From a virus: 25,082 bases of DNA. The DNA lies in the IMG/VR virus record IMGVR_UViG_3300027752_000105, positions 1 through 25,082 of that record. The stretch is one strand, 5' to 3'. A program made the translations under genes and the position numbers. The number at the start of each line of letters is the position of its first letter. Positions within the stretch are counted from its first letter, which is position 1. Below the pieces are notes generated by a model. That model had not been told where the DNA came from. It did no database searches and saw only the letters and a list, made by a program, of their open reading frames with translations. Positions 23,052-25,082 of the stretch are shown here, piece by piece.

Positions 23052-23405
23052 TTATGATTTTTTATATGCTTCGTTTTCCCATTCAAAATCAGGATGCCCT
23101 TCGTTCATGGTAGCTCTTTTGTAAACTCTTGCTGGTGATCTTGTATCTCTTTTCCAAGTTACAGAATCTTCAGAGTATTGTAATCTCCCTTGAGCTAGTT
23201 GATCTAAGTGAACCTTTTCGTGTTCTACAGCACCCTCAACCTCTTTATCAGAAAGTTTATTGCTTACGAAAATTGTTCCGTCTCTGTTAGCTTCAGCTTC
23301 AACTCCATCCTCTAAATCGTCTTTAACGATCACAGGTGTTCCAAATTGAGAAGTCTTTTCGTGAATACCAAACACATCACTATGAGATTTAAGCTTGAAT
23401 GCCAT
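23052..23405 (-). CDS. Minimal HExxH zinc-metalloprotease-like protein
   Basis: This 117-residue protein contains HEKVH at 62-66 inside a helix preceded by SDKEVEGAV, the classical zinc-binding HExxH of zincin proteases. A possible third ligand is one of the glutamates in FEWENEAY (108-112) near the C-terminus. The N-terminal part is beta-like, with DGTIFVSNKLS just before the helix, as in small phage metallopeptidase-like proteins. It also carries SPAR at 90-93, related to the SPAK motif of its neighbours. Length is well below normal for secreted zincins, and no signal peptide is present, so it would act in the cytoplasm or virion. It starts with a TAATG overlap with the preceding gene. Catalysis is inferred from the motif only. 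Confidence 0.72.
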   Translation of the reverse strand: MAFKLKSHSDVFGIHEKTSQFGTPVIVKDDLEDGVEAEANRDGTIFVSNKLSDKEVEGAVEHEKVHLDQLAQGRLQYSEDSVTWKRDTRSPARVYKRATMNEGHPDFEWENEAYKKS

Positions 23406-23800
23406 TATACTTTTCTGTCTTGACCGCCTCCTGAAGCGCGCGTTCCCGCTTTACGCATAAACTTACTGGTTTCTTTAGGTTTTACATAACCTTCATCACC
23501 CGGTTGCTTTGGTTTGGTCACTTTAGTAGAAAGTGCTTTTCTAATTTTAGCTGGTGATGGGGCTGGTTTTGGTGTTTTTTCATCTTTCTTATTGCTCCCT
23601 TTCACTAACTTCTTTTTTTCGTACGGAGGTAAAGCAACGTTTTTTCCATCGGGTCCAAAAACAGAGTTGTCTTTCATTTTCTTCTTCTCAGAGACAGTCA
23701 TGTTTTCTGCTGCAACCATTTTTTGTTTTGCTGGTGATGTTACAGATCCCCTACCTGCTCCTAAACTGTTTGGTCCAATTCCTTTTCCGTTGTTTGCCAT
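23405..23800 (-). CDS. Lysine-rich SPAK-motif protein
   Basis: This 131-residue protein is very basic and probably disordered: Gly/Asn-rich at the start (NNGKGIGPNSLGAGRGSV), Lys/Pro-rich in the middle, and ending in RASGGGQDRKV. SPAK occurs at 22-25 and 82-85. It is the first of five neighbouring genes with this motif, and its stop overlaps the start of the HExxH gene (TAATG). The role is unknown; see the finding on the SPAK cluster. A DNA-condensing or capsid-interior protein would fit its charge. Confidence 0.68.
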   Translation of the reverse strand: MANNGKGIGPNSLGAGRGSVTSPAKQKMVAAENMTVSEKKKMKDNSVFGPDGKNVALPPYEKKKLVKGSNKKDEKTPKPAPSPAKIRKALSTKVTKPKQPGDEGYVKPKETSKFMRKAGTRASGGGQDRKV

Positions 23801-23815
23801 TTTATTGTTTTTAGT

Positions 23816-24256
23816 TTATCTTTCTTTATCTTTTATCATATCGTCAATAGCTTTGTTGTAAACCTTATCCGTGTATGTTTTGTTCTTGTAAAAGGTACTT
23901 CTAGCAGACGTTGGTAAATCCTCTTCTCCTAGTAGTATCCTGTAAATTCTGTTTATTAAACTTTTACATTTATAAGAGGTACTATATATATTAGTCTTCA
24001 TAGTAGTCCTATTCCTTTTTCTCCAAACATCAATCCATCCCTCTCTTCTTAATCTCTCCCATCTTGCTTTATCCCAAGAGTATGTATAAACACCGTCTAT
24101 GAAATCATTACGTGTAAATTGCTTTTTGCAATCCAAATATATTAATAATTCAATGTCAGCGTCTTTAAGGTCATAAGTTTTACAGGCCCATTTTCTAACA
24201 AGCCTGTAATACTTAAGTAGATTCATTTCTCTTAAATCACTTGAGTCTAGCTTCAT
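23816..24256 (-). CDS. Winged-helix (MarR-like) DNA-binding protein
   Basis: Residues about 12-110 of this 146-residue protein read like a winged helix: a first helix (YYRLVRKWACKTY), ADIELLIYLD for the second helix, QFTRNDF before the recognition helix, then DKARWERLRREGWIDVWRK and a basic wing (RNRTTMKTNIY). A further helix (LINRIYRILLG) follows, then a basic tail. The 'L-YL ... FT--DF ... W-RL-REGWI-VW' order is typical of MarR-like folds, though no ligand or partner can be given. It overlaps the GroES-like gene by four bases (ATGA type). It could be a phage transcription regulator, but operator sites are not visible. Confidence 0.7.
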   Translation of the reverse strand: MKLDSSDLREMNLLKYYRLVRKWACKTYDLKDADIELLIYLDCKKQFTRNDFIDGVYTYSWDKARWERLRREGWIDVWRKRNRTTMKTNIYSTSYKCKSLINRIYRILLGEEDLPTSARSTFYKNKTYTDKVYNKAIDDMIKDKER

Positions 24257-24510
24257 TCCACTAAAACTACATCCCCTATAGTAATTACAAAATACAATTT
24301 ATCATTCCACTCTATCCCGTGTCCTGCGTGTTTATCGTATCTAACAACATCGCCTTCTTTAAGAAAATCTATTTTATCGCCTACGCTAATTATGTTACCC
24401 TTTAAGTACCTAACGTCGTGGTTTTGGCTTTGTGTTATTTCAAGTCCTCCTACTGTCTTCGGAGCTTCTTTAATTTTGTCGATTATAATAAAGTGATTAA
24501 TTGCTTTCAA
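24253..24510 (-). CDS. GroES-like co-chaperonin, shortened
   Basis: At 85 residues this is shorter than the usual 95-97. It begins with a beta strand (MKAINHFIIIDKI) followed by a mobile-loop region with TVGGLEITQSQ, comparable to the GGIVLT loop that docks on GroEL. Then come GNIISVGD, the KEGDVVRYDKHAG turn and a closing VITIGDVVLVE. Compared with bacterial GroES, the segment between the VGD strand and the next strand is only a few residues long, so the roof hairpin appears to be missing, as in T4 gp31. It would cap a GroEL ring, host or phage. The start overlaps the GroEL-like gene by 14 bases, and the order GroEL then GroES is the reverse of bacterial operons. Confidence 0.82.
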   Translation of the reverse strand: MKAINHFIIIDKIKEAPKTVGGLEITQSQNHDVRYLKGNIISVGDKIDFLKEGDVVRYDKHAGHGIEWNDKLYFVITIGDVVLVE

Positions 24511-25081
24511 GAGATCTTACGTTTGAGATTATACAATCTGCGGATATAATTGTCTTTACCACACTAACAGCGTTTTTAAGTGCTGATTTTGTAACCAAAA
24601 CCGGATCTATAATACCAGCTTTAATCATATTAACTTCTTTACCTGTTTTAACGTCTATACCTCTATTTTTTATAACTTGCTTCTTGATTTCAACAATACC
24701 AGCATTATCTAGTATGGTGTAATAAGGAGATCGTATAGAATCTAATAACAACTTGTATCCGTCATCTTTAGGTTTGATCTTGTTGGAAGCATTTAATAAT
24801 GCAATTCCGCCGCCCGCTACTATTCCTTCTATTAAAGCCGCTTTTGTAGCGTGTAGCGCATCATCAACCCTATCTTTTTTTTCTTTCAGTTCAACCGCTG
24901 AATCAGCACCTACTTTAATAACACCAACTTTACCAGTCAGCATAGACAATCTTTTTTCTAATTTTGTCTTTATGTAAGCATTTGTTTCTTTGTCAATTTT
25001 AACTTTAACCTCTTCGATGCGCTCTGTTAAATCTAAAGTACTATCTTTGATTTGTAAAATTGTGTTTTTAGCGTCTGTAAC
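24497..25081 (-). CDS. groEL: GroEL-like chaperonin, partial; N-terminus lies outside the window
   Basis: The frame is open to the window edge and gives the last 194 residues. It aligns with the lower apical/intermediate and equatorial regions of GroEL: GKVGVIKVGADSAVELKEKK, DDALHATKAA, then EGIVAGGGIALL (the GGG nucleotide loop) and NMIKAGIIDP, where the Asp matches ATP-contacting Asp495 of E. coli GroEL. It ends CIISNVRSLESN with no glycine-methionine tail. A TTG at 24949 lies inside this conserved sequence and is not the start. The region between the GGG loop and the last ATP motif is a few residues shorter than in E. coli. It probably folds a phage structural protein together with the GroES-like neighbour. 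Confidence 0.9.
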   Translation of the reverse strand, partial: VTDAKNTILQIKDSTLDLTERIEEVKVKIDKETNAYIKTKLEKRLSMLTGKVGVIKVGADSAVELKEKKDRVDDALHATKAALIEGIVAGGGIALLNASNKIKPKDDGYKLLLDSIRSPYYTILDNAGIVEIKKQVIKNRGIDVKTGKEVNMIKAGIIDPVLVTKSALKNAVSVVKTIISADCIISNVRSLESN

Positions 25082-25082
25082 G

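Noticed and set aside
24497-24949. Independent 150-residue protein starting at a TTG at 24949
   Set aside because: The conserved GroEL sequence continues in frame upstream to the window edge, so the TTG is an internal leucine codon.
1-25082. tRNA genes, CRISPR array, insertion sequence or attachment site
   Set aside because: I saw no cloverleaf, no regularly spaced DNA repeats, no transposase or integrase, and no gap large enough to hold them.
1-25082. Stop codon reassignment, as known in some crAss-like phages
   Set aside because: TAA and TAG both end genes at expected places (TAG at 11215 and 20266, for example), and no conserved gene is interrupted by an in-frame stop except the 12-codon frame before the scaffold.

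Overview
This window reads as part of the genome of a tailed double-stranded DNA phage, probably a marine one that infects a member of the Bacteroidota such as a flavobacterium. It is AT-rich, every convincing gene lies on the minus strand, and genes abut or overlap by a few bases with almost no spacer. Start codons are preceded by A/T-only leaders such as AAATAATT-ATG instead of a Shine-Dalgarno sequence, which is the Bacteroidota habit. Many proteins resemble, from memory, families seen in uncultured marine phage genomes. The order terminase, portal, scaffold, capsid, two connector-like proteins and a very large 'stabilization'-type tail protein resembles that of crAss-like podoviruses, but I cannot prove membership. 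TAA and TAG are both used as ordinary stops, so I see no sign of recoding.

In transcription order (high to low coordinate) the window opens inside a GroEL-like gene. It is followed by a minimal GroES-like co-chaperonin and a winged-helix protein. Next comes a run of five lysine-rich, low-complexity proteins (about 23.8 to 20.9 kb) that share an SPAK/SPLK motif. One of the five is a tiny HExxH zinc-protease-like protein and one ends in a DUF6321-like domain. A 49-residue gene, a coiled-coil protein, a small unknown and a beta-rich protein follow.

The packaging and head block is next: a putative small terminase (19.7 kb), the large terminase, the portal, the scaffold and the major capsid protein. 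A hairpin terminator follows the capsid gene. Then come an unrecognised head-associated protein and two connector-like proteins. The tail block is a 1511-residue protein followed by modular cysteine-containing fibre-like proteins. The left end holds a small structural protein and two probable internal virion (ejection) proteins, the last cut by the window edge.

The strongest oddities are these. The scaffold gene has a likely reading-frame discontinuity: an upstream ATG with a short frame ends at a UUUAAAA heptamer next to a stop, and the main frame is open upstream of its own first ATG. The SPAK-motif protein cluster surrounds a mini metalloprotease. The chaperonin genes are in reversed order and the GroES is shortened. 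A cysteine module and an N-terminal adaptor are reused among neighbouring tail proteins.
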